Below are positions 7,230-15,400 of a stretch of 64,000 bases of DNA, in pieces. The position numbers and the translations under genes are program-made. How positions within the stretch are numbered: the stretch's first letter is position 1; every line of letters begins with the position of its first letter. Source of the DNA: an uncultured Eubacteriales bacterium (GTDB lineage: Bacteria; Bacillota; Clostridia; Oscillospirales; Oscillospiraceae); NCBI GenBank assembly GCA_900551995.1, contig URXW01000001.1, forward strand, positions 62,001-126,000, given 5' to 3'. The notes under the pieces were generated by a model. That model was not told the origin of the DNA and searched no databases. It worked only from the letters and a program-made list of their open reading frames with translations.

Positions 7230-8852
7230 TCAGCTTGCCAGAAGCACCAGCGAAATGCCATGGAGAACATAGTCCACGCACGGAATGGCAACGGAATTGC
7301 CCAGTGCTTTGTAGCGGGCTGAGTCCGAGGCGCCGGGGATGGCTGTCCAATTGTCCGGGAAGCCCTGAAGGCGCTCACACTCCAGTGGGGTCAGCCTGCG
7401 AATCAGCTTTGGCCGGCCTGTCCCTTGCAGCACAAGATCTGTGGCATCCTTATGCTGACGGGCACTCTGGGTGCTGACCACCTCGCCGTCCTTGAACACA
7501 TCCACCCGCTGCCTGCTGAATACCGCATGGTGGTCGGTTGCGGTCAAGGTATAGGCGATGTCCTGCTGATAGCCGATGCCGTTCCCACCGTTTTTGGGTT
7601 GCCTGTCGATGGCGTTGCCGGTGATGCAGAATACCGGTTCCTGCTCTACCAACGGCACATTGTTGCCGCCGGTACCGTACCGTGCGGACATGGTGGGAGC
7701 GACCCGATGCGGACCGGTGTAGCGGGAGTCGATGCCGTGGTTCTCATAGACCAGCGGCTGGTGTCCGTGTTCCTGGGCTCGGAGAGTCCCTGTCACATTT
7801 TCACTGCATTCCATGACGCTGCCGCCCTGGTCGTTGAGGCACAAAACCGATGGCATGCAGTTCCCGCCAGCGCTGCCCTTCAGCGTGGGGGCGAGTTCTT
7901 CGCCATAGCCGATGCCTCCGGCGGATGCTCCTGCACCGGCAGAGAAACCGGCAGTCAGGACGCAAGGGTAGCCCTGTCCGGCCTGACCGCCCCCTGCACT
8001 CAGGGATGTATGGCGCTCCGGCGTCAGGAAACAATCGCCGTTGCCCTTGGCCACTACACCTTCCGCAATGAAGGTTTGCTGCTTCATTCCCGGTTGGGCG
8101 CCCAAGGCTCCGGCCACATCGTGCAGATCCCGGACTTCATCTCTCTGATTTGCCGCAAAGGCAATCGGCTGGAGCAGACCGTTTCGGCCTGTGGACATCC
8201 CGCAGTTTACGCCAAGCGTTGCCGCAACATCGCCGGTCAAATCGCCATTGTACCCATCAAAGCCTTCCACATCATCCTTGTCTGGCTGTGTGACAAAGGT
8301 CTGCATTTGCATATTGTTAGTGGCCATTAGGGCGCCGGACACTCCGTGCAGGTTGATACCTTCATCCCTCTGGTTGATATGGTACGCTTCCAACTTGGTG
8401 GCGTCGCCGTCCGGTGGAGCGACTCCAGATTGGATTTCCAGCGCCCGTTTGAGCTTCTTGGGGAGCTCTTTTCCTCGCTCAAGGGCCCGGCGCAGGATAC
8501 CCAGGCAGGCTTTCGGGGTCAAATAGTATTTGTCCGGCGGATCGTCCTGCAAAATCTGCGACAAGGAAGATTCTTTTTCTTCTCTGGGGGACACCCCAGT
8601 ATTGAGCGTCAAGGCATCGCCACGCCAGGGAGAAATCAGTTCCCAATACGATTCGCCCAGCAGATTCCCAGCGCCCGGTGTCAGGTCGAGGGACTGAAAC
8701 ACCACCGACTTTAATTCGGACGATCTCCTCGAGGACGATCCGGAAGTCCTCTCCTTTGGGAGTTCCGCTGGAGAAGGCTCCGGGAACATTCTCCCACACC
8801 ATAAATCGAGGTCGTATATAGAGAGCTGTTCTGTTTCGTAATCGTTCTGCAT
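7230..8852 (-). CDS. C5 cytosine methyltransferase, second subunit (motifs IX-X) in an overlapping frame
   Basis: A 540-residue ORF. Its C-terminus has C5-methyltransferase motif IX (RRLTPLECERLQGFP, near residue 487) and motif X (RYKALGNSVAIP, near 517). It lacks motifs I-VIII, which the overlapping upstream ORF supplies. Its own ATG (8852) follows AAGGAG with a 7-nt spacer, inside the upstream coding sequence, so independent translation is likely. Residues 1-125 are encoded by the same DNA as the upstream ORF in another frame. The middle carries about seven imperfect repeats in place of a usual target-recognition domain. Together the two would form a heterodimer like M.AquI. A frameshifted single gene is the alternative. 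Confidence 0.75.
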   Translation of the reverse strand: MQNDYETEQLSIYDLDLWCGRMFPEPSPAELPKERTSGSSSRRSSELKSVVFQSLDLTPGAGNLLGESYWELISPWRGDALTLNTGVSPREEKESSLSQILQDDPPDKYYLTPKACLGILRRALERGKELPKKLKRALEIQSGVAPPDGDATKLEAYHINQRDEGINLHGVSGALMATNNMQMQTFVTQPDKDDVEGFDGYNGDLTGDVAATLGVNCGMSTGRNGLLQPIAFAANQRDEVRDLHDVAGALGAQPGMKQQTFIAEGVVAKGNGDCFLTPERHTSLSAGGGQAGQGYPCVLTAGFSAGAGASAGGIGYGEELAPTLKGSAGGNCMPSVLCLNDQGGSVMECSENVTGTLRAQEHGHQPLVYENHGIDSRYTGPHRVAPTMSARYGTGGNNVPLVEQEPVFCITGNAIDRQPKNGGNGIGYQQDIAYTLTATDHHAVFSRQRVDVFKDGEVVSTQSARQHKDATDLVLQGTGRPKLIRRLTPLECERLQGFPDNWTAIPGASDSARYKALGNSVAIPCVDYVLHGISLVLLAS

Positions 8853-9282
8853 TTCTCATCTCCTTTACAAGTCTGACCTGTTCCATGAACAAGCCGGAGC
8901 GCGCGCCGGAGAGACCGGCGCGGTTTCCGGCCACAGACAAGTCCTGACAGGGAGAGCCGCCGCAGATGATGTCCACCGGCGGCAGCTCCGCACCGTCAAG
9001 CTTTGTGATATCGCCTACATGGACCATATCGGGAAATCGAAGCCGGGTCACCTCTATCGGGAATGCTTCGATCTCGCTGGCCCACACAGGAACGATGCCG
9101 TTGTGAATGGCGGCCAGCGGGAATCCCCCGATCCCGTCAAACAGGCTGCCCATCGTCGGCGCAAGTTTCGCATCGTTCATTTCCGTGCGGACACGAAAAT
9201 TCACTCGCTCCGCTGCGCCTCCTCTCCCCACACAAGCCGCGGTATCGGGCTTGTGCGGGGGCCCCATGCTGTTTGTTCTCAT
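8479..9282 (-). CDS. C5 cytosine methyltransferase, catalytic subunit (motifs I-VIII)
   Basis: A 267-residue ORF with motif I (SLFDGIGGFPLA, near residue 47), the catalytic Pro-Cys of motif IV (CGGSPCQDLSVAG, near 110), motif VI (WENVPGAF, near 160) and motif VIII (QRRKRIFLVADF, near 237). It ends in PGYPAPGP without motifs IX and X. The start overlaps the VirB6-like stop (ATGA). An internal ATG (MNDAKLAPTMG) nearer motif I is possible, because the first 34 residues are encoded by a hairpin repeat. It probably modifies element DNA to evade restriction in new hosts. Activity needs the partner ORF. Confidence 0.82.
   Translation of the reverse strand: MRTNSMGPPHKPDTAACVGRGGAAERVNFRVRTEMNDAKLAPTMGSLFDGIGGFPLAAIHNGIVPVWASEIEAFPIEVTRLRFPDMVHVGDITKLDGAELPPVDIICGGSPCQDLSVAGNRAGLSGARSGLFMEQVRLVKEMRNAERLRNRTALYIRPRFMVWENVPGAFSSGTPKGEDFRIVLEEIVRIKVGGVSVPRPDTGRWESAGRIVLGTDFSLAWRCLDAQYWGVPQRRKRIFLVADFAGRSAGQILFDPESLPGYPAPGP
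9201..9265 (-). repeat. 65-bp hairpin repeat, copy 1
   Basis: This segment matches 26145-26209 over the same length without gaps (49 of 65 positions by hand count). It contains a long stem, CCCCACACAAGCC (9227-9239) against GGCTTGTGCGGGG (9248-9260), then GCCCC. It is embedded near the start of the methyltransferase gene, encoding residues outside the catalytic fold. Confidence 0.6.
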
Positions 9283-10178
9283 TTGGCTACCGCCTGAACG
9301 ATGGTTCTTGTGGTGGAGACTGCGGCCTGGGCGGTGTAGACCGCAGACATGATGTTGGCTCTTGTGGTGGTATCCAGGCCAAAGGCTCCGGCGATACGGG
9401 GGATCTCACCGGCGGACAGCATCAGGCCAAGGCCCAGAAGCGCATTATCTTTAAACACCATCAATCCGGCTATCAATATGGTGGATTGCAGGAAAGCGGT
9501 CAGGCACAGGCCGATGATCTGCTTGCACCACTGGATGAAGCCGTCGGTATAGCCGCGGGGCACGCTGAACATATAGAGACTGCCTACCGCAATTTGAATC
9601 AGAAGGATACCGCCGCGCTTCAGGTTTGCAAAGAATACCTTGATCACCGCATAGGCCATCAGGATAATACAGAACAGCAGCATGATCGGGCTGGTGATGG
9701 ATGCAAACCCAAAGTATGAGCCGGATGTCATGCCTGTCAGGGAATCCACTCCGCTGAGCGTATCGACAATCTCGGTCGCCACCTCGCCAATGGAGGTCCC
9801 ATATCCGGTAATTCCGGCGGTGAGGCTGGCCTGCAGCGTGACAGAGAGTTCATAGAGCCGAACCGGCACCACGGTAAACAGGCTTACCGCCATAAAGCCC
9901 TTGATGGCGTTGAGGGCGATCTCCTTGACATTTCCTCTGCCGGAGGAGTATTCAATGCCGCATTCAAAGCAGGCCACCACCAGGCCGGTGCCGTAGAGCG
10001 CCCAGGCCAGATAGGAGAAAAACAGTACCACGCTCTGCACCCAGCTCATCTCGAACAGCTCAACGCCCATGTTCCCCATCTCGGCAAAGAAGTTCCCGAG
10101 GAAGCCCATGACCTGGCCATAGATCCAGTCAACGATCTGTCCGAGGATGGTGTCGGCAACAAAATCCCAAATAAACAA
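9279..10178 (-). CDS. VirB6/TrbL-like polytopic conjugation channel protein
   Basis: An approximately 300-residue protein with at least five membrane segments (for example VVLFFSYLAWALYGTGLVVA, IMLLFCIILMAYAVIKVFF and LLIQIAVGSLYMFSV), as expected for the VirB6/TrbL channel subunit. I prefer the TTG at 10178 (FIWDFVADTILGQIVDW) because GAGGTGAG lies nine bases upstream; the GTG at 10190 is inside that site. The alanine-rich C-terminus (TAQAAVSTTRTIVQAVAK) is soluble. Its stop overlaps the methyltransferase start. Family assignment rests on topology and position after the VirB2-like pilin. Confidence 0.75.
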   Translation of the reverse strand: MFIWDFVADTILGQIVDWIYGQVMGFLGNFFAEMGNMGVELFEMSWVQSVVLFFSYLAWALYGTGLVVACFECGIEYSSGRGNVKEIALNAIKGFMAVSLFTVVPVRLYELSVTLQASLTAGITGYGTSIGEVATEIVDTLSGVDSLTGMTSGSYFGFASITSPIMLLFCIILMAYAVIKVFFANLKRGGILLIQIAVGSLYMFSVPRGYTDGFIQWCKQIIGLCLTAFLQSTILIAGLMVFKDNALLGLGLMLSAGEIPRIAGAFGLDTTTRANIMSAVYTAQAAVSTTRTIVQAVAK

Positions 10179-10230
10179 TGGTTCGCTCACCTCTTTTCGG
10201 GGCGAGGCCGCACCAACTGCCTGGGATAAA

Positions 10231-10261
10231 GGGCCGGGGGCCGCACAGCTGGTACGGCCCC
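10231..10261 (-). terminator. Possible intrinsic terminator within the ICE operon
   Basis: A 7-bp stem (GGGGCCG, 10237-10243, with CGGCCCC, 10255-10261) lies between the stop at 10274 and the VirB6-like gene. Only a short T run follows on the minus strand, so it may be a weak terminator or an mRNA-stabilising hairpin. Confidence 0.5.
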
Positions 10262-10273
10262 TGGGTCACTTAC

Positions 10274-10699
10274 TTACATGGTCTGCTGCCACTGAGGGTC
10301 AGCCGTCTGGGTCTGCTCCTGAAATACCTCCAGGTAGTCGGAAACCGCCTCCGTGAGCTGCCGGTAGTCCCGGCTGTTGGGATGGTAGACATACCAGTCC
10401 GCTTTCCCGTAGTCATCCCAGATGTAGGGGGTGATCCCGTTTTTGAAGTTCGGGTTGTTGGTCTGCTTTTTCCCGAGGATGTCGGAAAGGTTCAGGAGCA
10501 GCGCATCCACCTGGCCTTCGTTCCGGTTCAGAATGGAGATGCGAAGGGCATGGTATTGATTTGCCACAATTCCAGTGACGAACTGGATCTTTGCCCGGTT
10601 CAGCTCATTCAGACGCACATAGCAGGCCCGGCCTACATAAGTGGCATCAGGGTACTTCGGGGCAACGATCCTGTGAAGCTCTTGCTCAAAAAAGTTCAT
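10274..10699 (-). CDS. Conserved ICE protein of unknown function
   Basis: A 141-residue soluble protein with a GAGGAGG site upstream of ATG 10699. It has no signal peptide or membrane segment. The N-terminus (MNFFEQELHRIVAPKYPDATYVGRACY) and RISILNRNEGQVDALLLNLS suggest an alpha/beta domain. The segment WYVYHPNSRDYRQLTEAVSDYL is near the C-terminus. It sits between the VirB2-like and VirB6-like genes, so it may be an intracellular accessory protein of transfer. I recall homologues on similar ICEs, always uncharacterised. Confidence 0.6.
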   Translation of the reverse strand: MNFFEQELHRIVAPKYPDATYVGRACYVRLNELNRAKIQFVTGIVANQYHALRISILNRNEGQVDALLLNLSDILGKKQTNNPNFKNGITPYIWDDYGKADWYVYHPNSRDYRQLTEAVSDYLEVFQEQTQTADPQWQQTM

Positions 10700-10708
10700 A
10701 TGCCCTCC

Positions 10709-11056
10709 TCAGATGCCCACGATGTCCCAGAGATACATGGGAGCCGTCAGAGTAAACACCAGGCAGGCAAAGAGGATGGCCGGAGCCGCCCACTCAAACT
10801 GACCGGACTTCCGATACTCGAAATAAGCGGTACCCAGCTTGGCAAAGAAGAACACCGCCAGGATCAGGTCAATGGCGGGAAACACCACGTTGTTGACCAC
10901 AGTCTTGATCTGAGCGGATGCGGTGGTCCAGGTACTCTCCACGGCGCCGGCCACATCCCCGGTCCCTGCGGCAAAGGCCGTGGTTGCCGTCAGGCAGACC
11001 ATAGCCAGCACCACGATCATCATAACAATCAGGCGTTTGCAGTTATATTTACGCAT
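10709..11056 (-). CDS. VirB2-like pilin subunit (DUF3852 type)
   Basis: A 115-residue exported protein behind a GGAGG site. It has a positively charged start (MRKYNCKR), a signal sequence (LIVMMIVVLAMVCLTATTAFAA) ending in AFA-A, and two further hydrophobic segments (NVVFPAIDLILAVFFFA and AAPAILFACLVFTLTAP). This two-helix layout with a cleavable signal is that of VirB2/TrbC pilins, and the sequence matches the DUF3852 family as I recall it. It would form or line the mating channel. Gene order VirB2-like, unknown, VirB6-like supports the call. Confidence 0.75.
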   Translation of the reverse strand: MRKYNCKRLIVMMIVVLAMVCLTATTAFAAGTGDVAGAVESTWTTASAQIKTVVNNVVFPAIDLILAVFFFAKLGTAYFEYRKSGQFEWAAPAILFACLVFTLTAPMYLWDIVGI

Positions 11057-11080
11057 AGATGAACCTCCATTGTGAGTTTG

Positions 11081-12835
11081 TTAATTTGCGGGGGCGATAT
11101 GCCAGTCTTCCCATAGGTCGCCCGAAATCCGAATGGAATCCGTTAGGTTCATGGACAGCATGCCTGCCGGCGTCCAGCAGTCCAGGAGCCAGGTGTACGG
11201 CGTATAGCTTCCATCGGGATACCAGATGGGGGTGAAATGGGTCGGCCTGTTATATGTGCTGTAGGGATTATTCTTGAAGGCGAAGGCGGAGCGTTTGCCG
11301 CTGACGCTTCGATCCAGAAGCCGCCAGAATCCTTCGTAGTTGAACTCCGGGAAATAGGTCACGGCATTTTGCGCCGCAGTCACGGCAGAGCTCTGGGTCG
11401 TGCTGACATTGGCAGTCACAGTCTGCTGGATGCCGTAACCGCTTTTGGCGGTCGTGGCGCTTGCTGTGGGGGACATGCTATCCGGCGTAATGGCCATGGA
11501 AGCCGACAGGCTGGCGGAGTAGCCGCTATAATCAAACTCCCACCAGCCTTGATCCTCCCACCAGCCGTTGTCCACCCAGTGGTACCAGCGGTCCGTGTGG
11601 GATTTGCCCTCGCTGTCCGTCCACCGGTCCGTGTGCCAGCACTTCTCCCAGTTTTCAACCCACACCCAATTCTCCTGCCACCAGGGAGACCAGATGCCCC
11701 AGGAGGCAGAGGTCACTTCCTCTTTCTCCGGGATGCTCACCAGGGTAAAGTCATCGTTTCGGTCATCGGCCACGGGATTGGGGGGATCGTTCCCGTCCAG
11801 ATCAACGATATTGGCAGTGATGGTGCTTTGGGCCGTGCCGCCGCCCTGGACTCGGACCCGGATGGTGCAGACACAGGGTTCCTCCGGCGTATGCCATTTC
11901 ACCCAGACCAGCTGGCTGTCTCCCTCCGGGTAATAGACATTGCTGACCGTATAGGTGCTGCCTTCGATCACAAACTGCACGGTGACCGGGTTGTCCGGGT
12001 CAGACTGACCGCCGGACACCTCCACGGAGGTGATCACATCTGTGTCCACCCGGTATTCGTAGTCAAACTCGTCGATCTCCGGCGGCTCCAGCTCGTCGTT
12101 GAACCGGACAATGCCAATGCCCAGAGAGGAGATGATCTGGTCGTTGCTCACCTTGCTGGTGGTGCTGCCCGACCAGGCGGGATACCCCAGGTCTGCTTCC
12201 TCCAGAAAGATGGCCAGCGGCAGGTTCTGATGGGTCAGCGAGCCCATCCAGTATCGAAGATCACCGTCAACTGTCTTATCATAAAGGGCAGCTTCGGTTG
12301 CGGTCATAGCGTAGTTGGCGCCGCCGTAAACCAGGTATGCAATCGGCTCAATGACGATTTTATAATCACCGCAAATCAGGGTGTCAAAATCCATCCCAAC
12401 ATACCCGGCAATGGCCCGAATGACCTGTTCATCCGTAAAATAACTGCGGATGGCATCAATGCTGGCCGGATAGCTGCCGGAGGAGATAATGCGGGGAAGG
12501 CTTTGGGCTGGACGTATGCAAGTATATCCGCCTACAATTGGCCGTAGAGATGCACCGCTGTTATAAGATAGCTTGCTTATCTTTCCAAAGTGGATCACAT
12601 TGGTACCCGGCATTTTGTTGCTCCAATCTATCGTGTTTCCTATGACCGCATGGCTACTTGTTTCAACAACAGAAATGCGGACGCCGTCCATGCCGGGGTT
12701 CCAATAGCTGGTGGATGTTCCGTTGCCCAGATTGCCTCCGCCGCTATCAATATTCTCATCGCCAATGGCGTAAGCAGGCACAGCGATTCCCAGCATCAGG
12801 ACGACGGAAAGAATAAGCGCAAGAATTCGCTTCAT
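11081..12835 (-). CDS. Large secreted protein with tryptophan-rich segment
   Basis: A 584-residue protein with a clear signal peptide (MKRILALILSVVLMLGIAVPAYA). There is no LPXTG motif or C-terminal membrane anchor. The middle (about residues 240-350) looks like beta-sandwich repeats with ITSVEVSGGQSDPDNPVTV. A short region encoded near 11520-11720 is extremely rich in tryptophan (SPWWQENWVWVENWEKCW and more). It lies between the conjugation pilin and the Tad pilus genes. A surface or pilus-tip adhesin for mating contact is plausible, but that is inference. I do not recognise the family. Confidence 0.65.
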   Translation of the reverse strand: MKRILALILSVVLMLGIAVPAYAIGDENIDSGGGNLGNGTSTSYWNPGMDGVRISVVETSSHAVIGNTIDWSNKMPGTNVIHFGKISKLSYNSGASLRPIVGGYTCIRPAQSLPRIISSGSYPASIDAIRSYFTDEQVIRAIAGYVGMDFDTLICGDYKIVIEPIAYLVYGGANYAMTATEAALYDKTVDGDLRYWMGSLTHQNLPLAIFLEEADLGYPAWSGSTTSKVSNDQIISSLGIGIVRFNDELEPPEIDEFDYEYRVDTDVITSVEVSGGQSDPDNPVTVQFVIEGSTYTVSNVYYPEGDSQLVWVKWHTPEEPCVCTIRVRVQGGGTAQSTITANIVDLDGNDPPNPVADDRNDDFTLVSIPEKEEVTSASWGIWSPWWQENWVWVENWEKCWHTDRWTDSEGKSHTDRWYHWVDNGWWEDQGWWEFDYSGYSASLSASMAITPDSMSPTASATTAKSGYGIQQTVTANVSTTQSSAVTAAQNAVTYFPEFNYEGFWRLLDRSVSGKRSAFAFKNNPYSTYNRPTHFTPIWYPDGSYTPYTWLLDCWTPAGMLSMNLTDSIRISGDLWEDWHIAPAN

Positions 12836-12862
12836 AGAGGACCTCCTTTCGGATTTTTGGGC

Positions 12863-12899
12863 AAAAGAGAAGGCGCAGTCGGGATTGACTGCGCCTTCT
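12863..12899 (-). terminator. Hairpin, probable intrinsic terminator
   Basis: A 13-bp stem (12868-12880 with 12887-12899) with loop GGGATT is followed on the minus strand by TTTT (12863-12866). It lies between the DUF6550-like gene and the large secreted protein, separating the Tad module from the conjugation module. The short T run makes it less than certain. Confidence 0.65.
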
Positions 12900-12912
12900 T
12901 TACAATATTTGG

Positions 12913-13500
12913 TTAGTTTCCGCCACCCATTGTGCCGATTTTATTACCGTTTTCGTATATATCATTTCCTTCGATGACGGTGTTCTCGCCGCTGTTCTCC
13001 ACATAACCGAAGCCGGGCACATAGACCTGACCGGCGCTGTTGGTGCTTCCGGCAGCAGGCTCTGTTTCGGTGGGGGTGACTGTGGGCGGCTCCTCATAGG
13101 TGGGCGGCTCCTCGTCCTCGGTCCTGCGTTCCTCCTCCGGCACATCTTCTGCGTCGTGGTTCTCCGGCAGTGTCGAGGTTCCATCTGGGGCTTCCGGCTT
13201 TTCAGGCTGCTCCGGTTTGACCGGGTCGGCCTGGATGGTCTGCTCCAAACCGCTGGAGTCGGCGCCCTGGGCGGGATCGGTTTCGGATGCGTCCGGCACC
13301 TCCACCTGGATGTCCACATCCGTCTGCCCGTCGCTGTTGATACTCACATCCGGGCCGCCACTTTGCGCCGGCTCATCGGATACCACACCGGAAGGAATCT
13401 CGGCTTTGCCGCCAAACCGGGCGGCGATTCCAATCGCAACGGCCGCACAGAGCAGGCAGCCGATGGAGATGAGGATCATTTTCTTCGTCTTTTCTGTCAT
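12913..13500 (-). CDS. Membrane-anchored Pro/Glu-rich protein (DUF6550-like)
   Basis: A 195-residue protein with one N-terminal membrane segment (MILISIGCLLCAAVAIGIAA) and a long acidic, proline-rich exported linker rich in EPPT and PEKPE. A small C-terminal part reads VYVPGFGYVENSG, then GNDIYENGNKIGTMGG. The layout resembles the DUF6550 family on ICEs (from memory). The linker may span the cell wall. The gene follows the TadE-like genes in the transcript, after an 86-bp gap, so it may be an accessory of the pilus. Function is unknown. Confidence 0.6.
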   Translation of the reverse strand: MTEKTKKMILISIGCLLCAAVAIGIAARFGGKAEIPSGVVSDEPAQSGGPDVSINSDGQTDVDIQVEVPDASETDPAQGADSSGLEQTIQADPVKPEQPEKPEAPDGTSTLPENHDAEDVPEEERRTEDEEPPTYEEPPTVTPTETEPAAGSTNSAGQVYVPGFGYVENSGENTVIEGNDIYENGNKIGTMGGGN

Positions 13501-13586
13501 AGCGCATACCTCCCTTGAACATTTTTCTTGTTAAGTGGACAATACCACATCTTTTCGCGGAAGTCTATTGCAAAGGAGAAACCTTT

Positions 13587-14120
13587 TTAGAAGAGCGGGA
13601 TATACTTCGCTTCCGTGTGCAAAGTCATGTTGGCAGAGGGCAGAAGGTTTCCGAGAAAGCGTACCGGAACCTCCAAGTGAATCTCCACCACAGCGGTGTA
13701 ACCCTCGCTCTGACCGGAACTGAGGCCGTTGTTCTCCAACTCCACAGACAAACCGGAGATTATGTACTCGATCTCTCCGCCTGAACGCTTCTGGTACCCC
13801 TGTGCCGTATTTTCCAGGCCCAGGGTTTCGGAAAGCTGACCGTATACATCGCCGGTGTCGATGCTCTCATCCCAGCGGCCTGTGCCGTCCGGATACCATC
13901 CGGCGGCATAGCCCTCCCGCACGGCGTGGTACACATCGTCATAGTTGTCATTGACGGTGGAGATCACTGCCTGCTGTGCGGCTTCCTTCACGCCCTGGGC
14001 GATGATCCATAACCGGCAGAATTCCGCCACGGCACAGAACAGCATCAGCAAGACCAGCACAATGGCCAGGATCATGGGGGCGCCCTCGCCGGAGCGACGG
14101 CGAAAAATAGCCTTTCTCAC
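13587..14120 (-). CDS. TadE-like minor pilin
   Basis: A 177-residue protein with a GTG start at 14120 overlapping the DUF4320-like stop (GTGA); GGAGG lies ten bases upstream. A basic head ending in RRRSGEG precedes a single membrane helix (APMILAIVLVLLMLFCAVAEF). A soluble domain follows with YIISGLSVELENNG and VVEIHLEVPVRFLGNL. This is the plan of TadE/TadF pseudopilins, processed by the TadV/CpaA peptidase. The conserved glutamate right after the basic head supports processing. It lies downstream of TadC, TadB and TadA. Confidence 0.7.
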   Translation of the reverse strand: MRKAIFRRRSGEGAPMILAIVLVLLMLFCAVAEFCRLWIIAQGVKEAAQQAVISTVNDNYDDVYHAVREGYAAGWYPDGTGRWDESIDTGDVYGQLSETLGLENTAQGYQKRSGGEIEYIISGLSVELENNGLSSGQSEGYTAVVEIHLEVPVRFLGNLLPSANMTLHTEAKYIPLF

Positions 14121-14512
14121 TTCCAGTACACCTCCGACTTTCCTGTGGCCTCCGCAGTCAGCGTAATAGGGAATGAGCCCAGCCCCCCGAAGAGGCCGAT
14201 ATCCGTTTCCAGCGTCAGGGTCACAGTGACCTCATCGTTGAGTTGGATGCGTCCGGTGGCGGACCACCGGATGTCAGGGTCAAGCCCGGTGCTGTCGGTA
14301 AGCGCCGCCGCACGGCGAGTGGTTTCCGTACCGACCCGGCCGGCAATTTCCGCCTCACGCACCAGCTCCACGGCATAGGTGTCCAGCTGCTGTTTGGTGA
14401 TATAGACCGGCAGCACACGGACCACCAGCGCCAGCACCAGCATGGCGCATACCACCAGGACGCAAACATCGATATAGCCTTCGCCGGAGCGCCGTTTCAG
14501 TAATTTTCTCAT
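14117..14512 (-). CDS. DUF4320-family TadE-like protein
   Basis: A 131-residue protein. I chose ATG 14512 (MRKLLKRRSGEGYIDV) because AAAGGAGG lies five bases upstream; the frame is open to 14593 but without a site. One membrane helix (CVLVVCAMLVLALVVRVL) follows RRSGEGYIDV, then a beta-rich domain ending VTLTLETDIGLFGGLG and SEVYWK. This matches my memory of DUF4320 proteins of clostridial Tad-like loci. It is probably a minor pilin or an assembly factor of the pilus. It overlaps the next gene by 4 bp. Confidence 0.75.
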   Translation of the reverse strand: MRKLLKRRSGEGYIDVCVLVVCAMLVLALVVRVLPVYITKQQLDTYAVELVREAEIAGRVGTETTRRAAALTDSTGLDPDIRWSATGRIQLNDEVTVTLTLETDIGLFGGLGSFPITLTAEATGKSEVYWK

Positions 14513-14523
14513 GGCGACCTCCT

Positions 14524-15396
14524 TTAGAACAGGCTCCCCAGGGAGTTGACGATCTGGTACACGATGATGACGATATAGGTCATCATAAAGCACAGGAGCA
14601 TGATAAAGCTGAATACCCGGATCTTGGGCGGGATCTTGGCGGCCTTGGCTTTGAGCCGCTGCAGCTCCTGTGCTTTCAGATCATGGGAGAGCATCTGAAA
14701 ATACATCCTGCCATCGTCGCCCCGGAGGATGCCGATGAGGCCGCGGACGATGTCTGAAATGATGGCTGAGCCCATTCTGGCCTCAAAGCGGATGAGCGCC
14801 GCCTCGTAAGAGGAGGACCGCATATCCGCAGTCAGCACATCCAGCTCACGACCAAAGTCAGGCCCGGCGTGTTTCTTGTAGTTTTCCAGAATCCGCAGCA
14901 CATCCCGGCTGGCAGCCAGCTCCTGATGGATGGTGGCGACGAACCGGGGCAGCTCGCCTTCGATCAGTTCCATTCTGGCCTTGACCAGCTCGTCAGCACG
15001 GCGGCTCTCCTTGAACCAGGTCAGAACGGCCAGCACCACGATGAGGGGGCTCAGGATGGGCAGGATCAGCAGGCACGGGATGATGCCGAGCAGGATGAGG
15101 CAGGGCTTCAGAATTGAATAAGCCGAGTAGACCTGGGGCGTCATATCCAACCCTGCCGCCGTGAGCTTGCTCTCCAGACGGCGGTATTTGTATTCGTCCA
15201 TTCGGATCAGCGGAGCCAGCTTCAATGCCCAGCCGAGGATCAGCGCCTCCAGAGATTTGACCAGACTGCGTTCCCGCCGCCCAGCAGAGATGAGCGCCCG
15301 TTCCGCAGCCAGCCGGGGAATTTTCAGCAGGTCGGCAAGGACAAAATACAGTCCGGCGGCCAGTGCGGCGCCGAACAGAAATAAAAGTGCGCCCAT
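14524..15396 (-). CDS. TadC-like inner-membrane platform protein
   Basis: A 290-residue protein of the type II secretion F family. It has an N-terminal membrane segment (LLFLFGAALAAGLYFVLA), a central pair near residues 95-125 (CLILLGIIPCLLILPIL) and a C-terminal segment (FSFIMLLCFMMTYIVIIVYQ). The cytoplasmic part holds IEGELPRFVATIHQELAASRD, typical of the F domain (LP-F--L). With TadB it forms the platform on which the TadA ATPase acts. It starts four bases after the TadB stop. Confidence 0.82.
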   Translation of the reverse strand: MGALLFLFGAALAAGLYFVLADLLKIPRLAAERALISAGRRERSLVKSLEALILGWALKLAPLIRMDEYKYRRLESKLTAAGLDMTPQVYSAYSILKPCLILLGIIPCLLILPILSPLIVVLAVLTWFKESRRADELVKARMELIEGELPRFVATIHQELAASRDVLRILENYKKHAGPDFGRELDVLTADMRSSSYEAALIRFEARMGSAIISDIVRGLIGILRGDDGRMYFQMLSHDLKAQELQRLKAKAAKIPPKIRVFSFIMLLCFMMTYIVIIVYQIVNSLGSLF

Positions 15397-15400
15397 TTCC

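Noticed and set aside
8479..8852. Simple frameshift error in the methyltransferase
   Set aside because: Not fully excluded, but the second ORF has its own well-spaced binding site and ATG within the first, and more than 120 codons are open in both frames, which a single indel would not explain.
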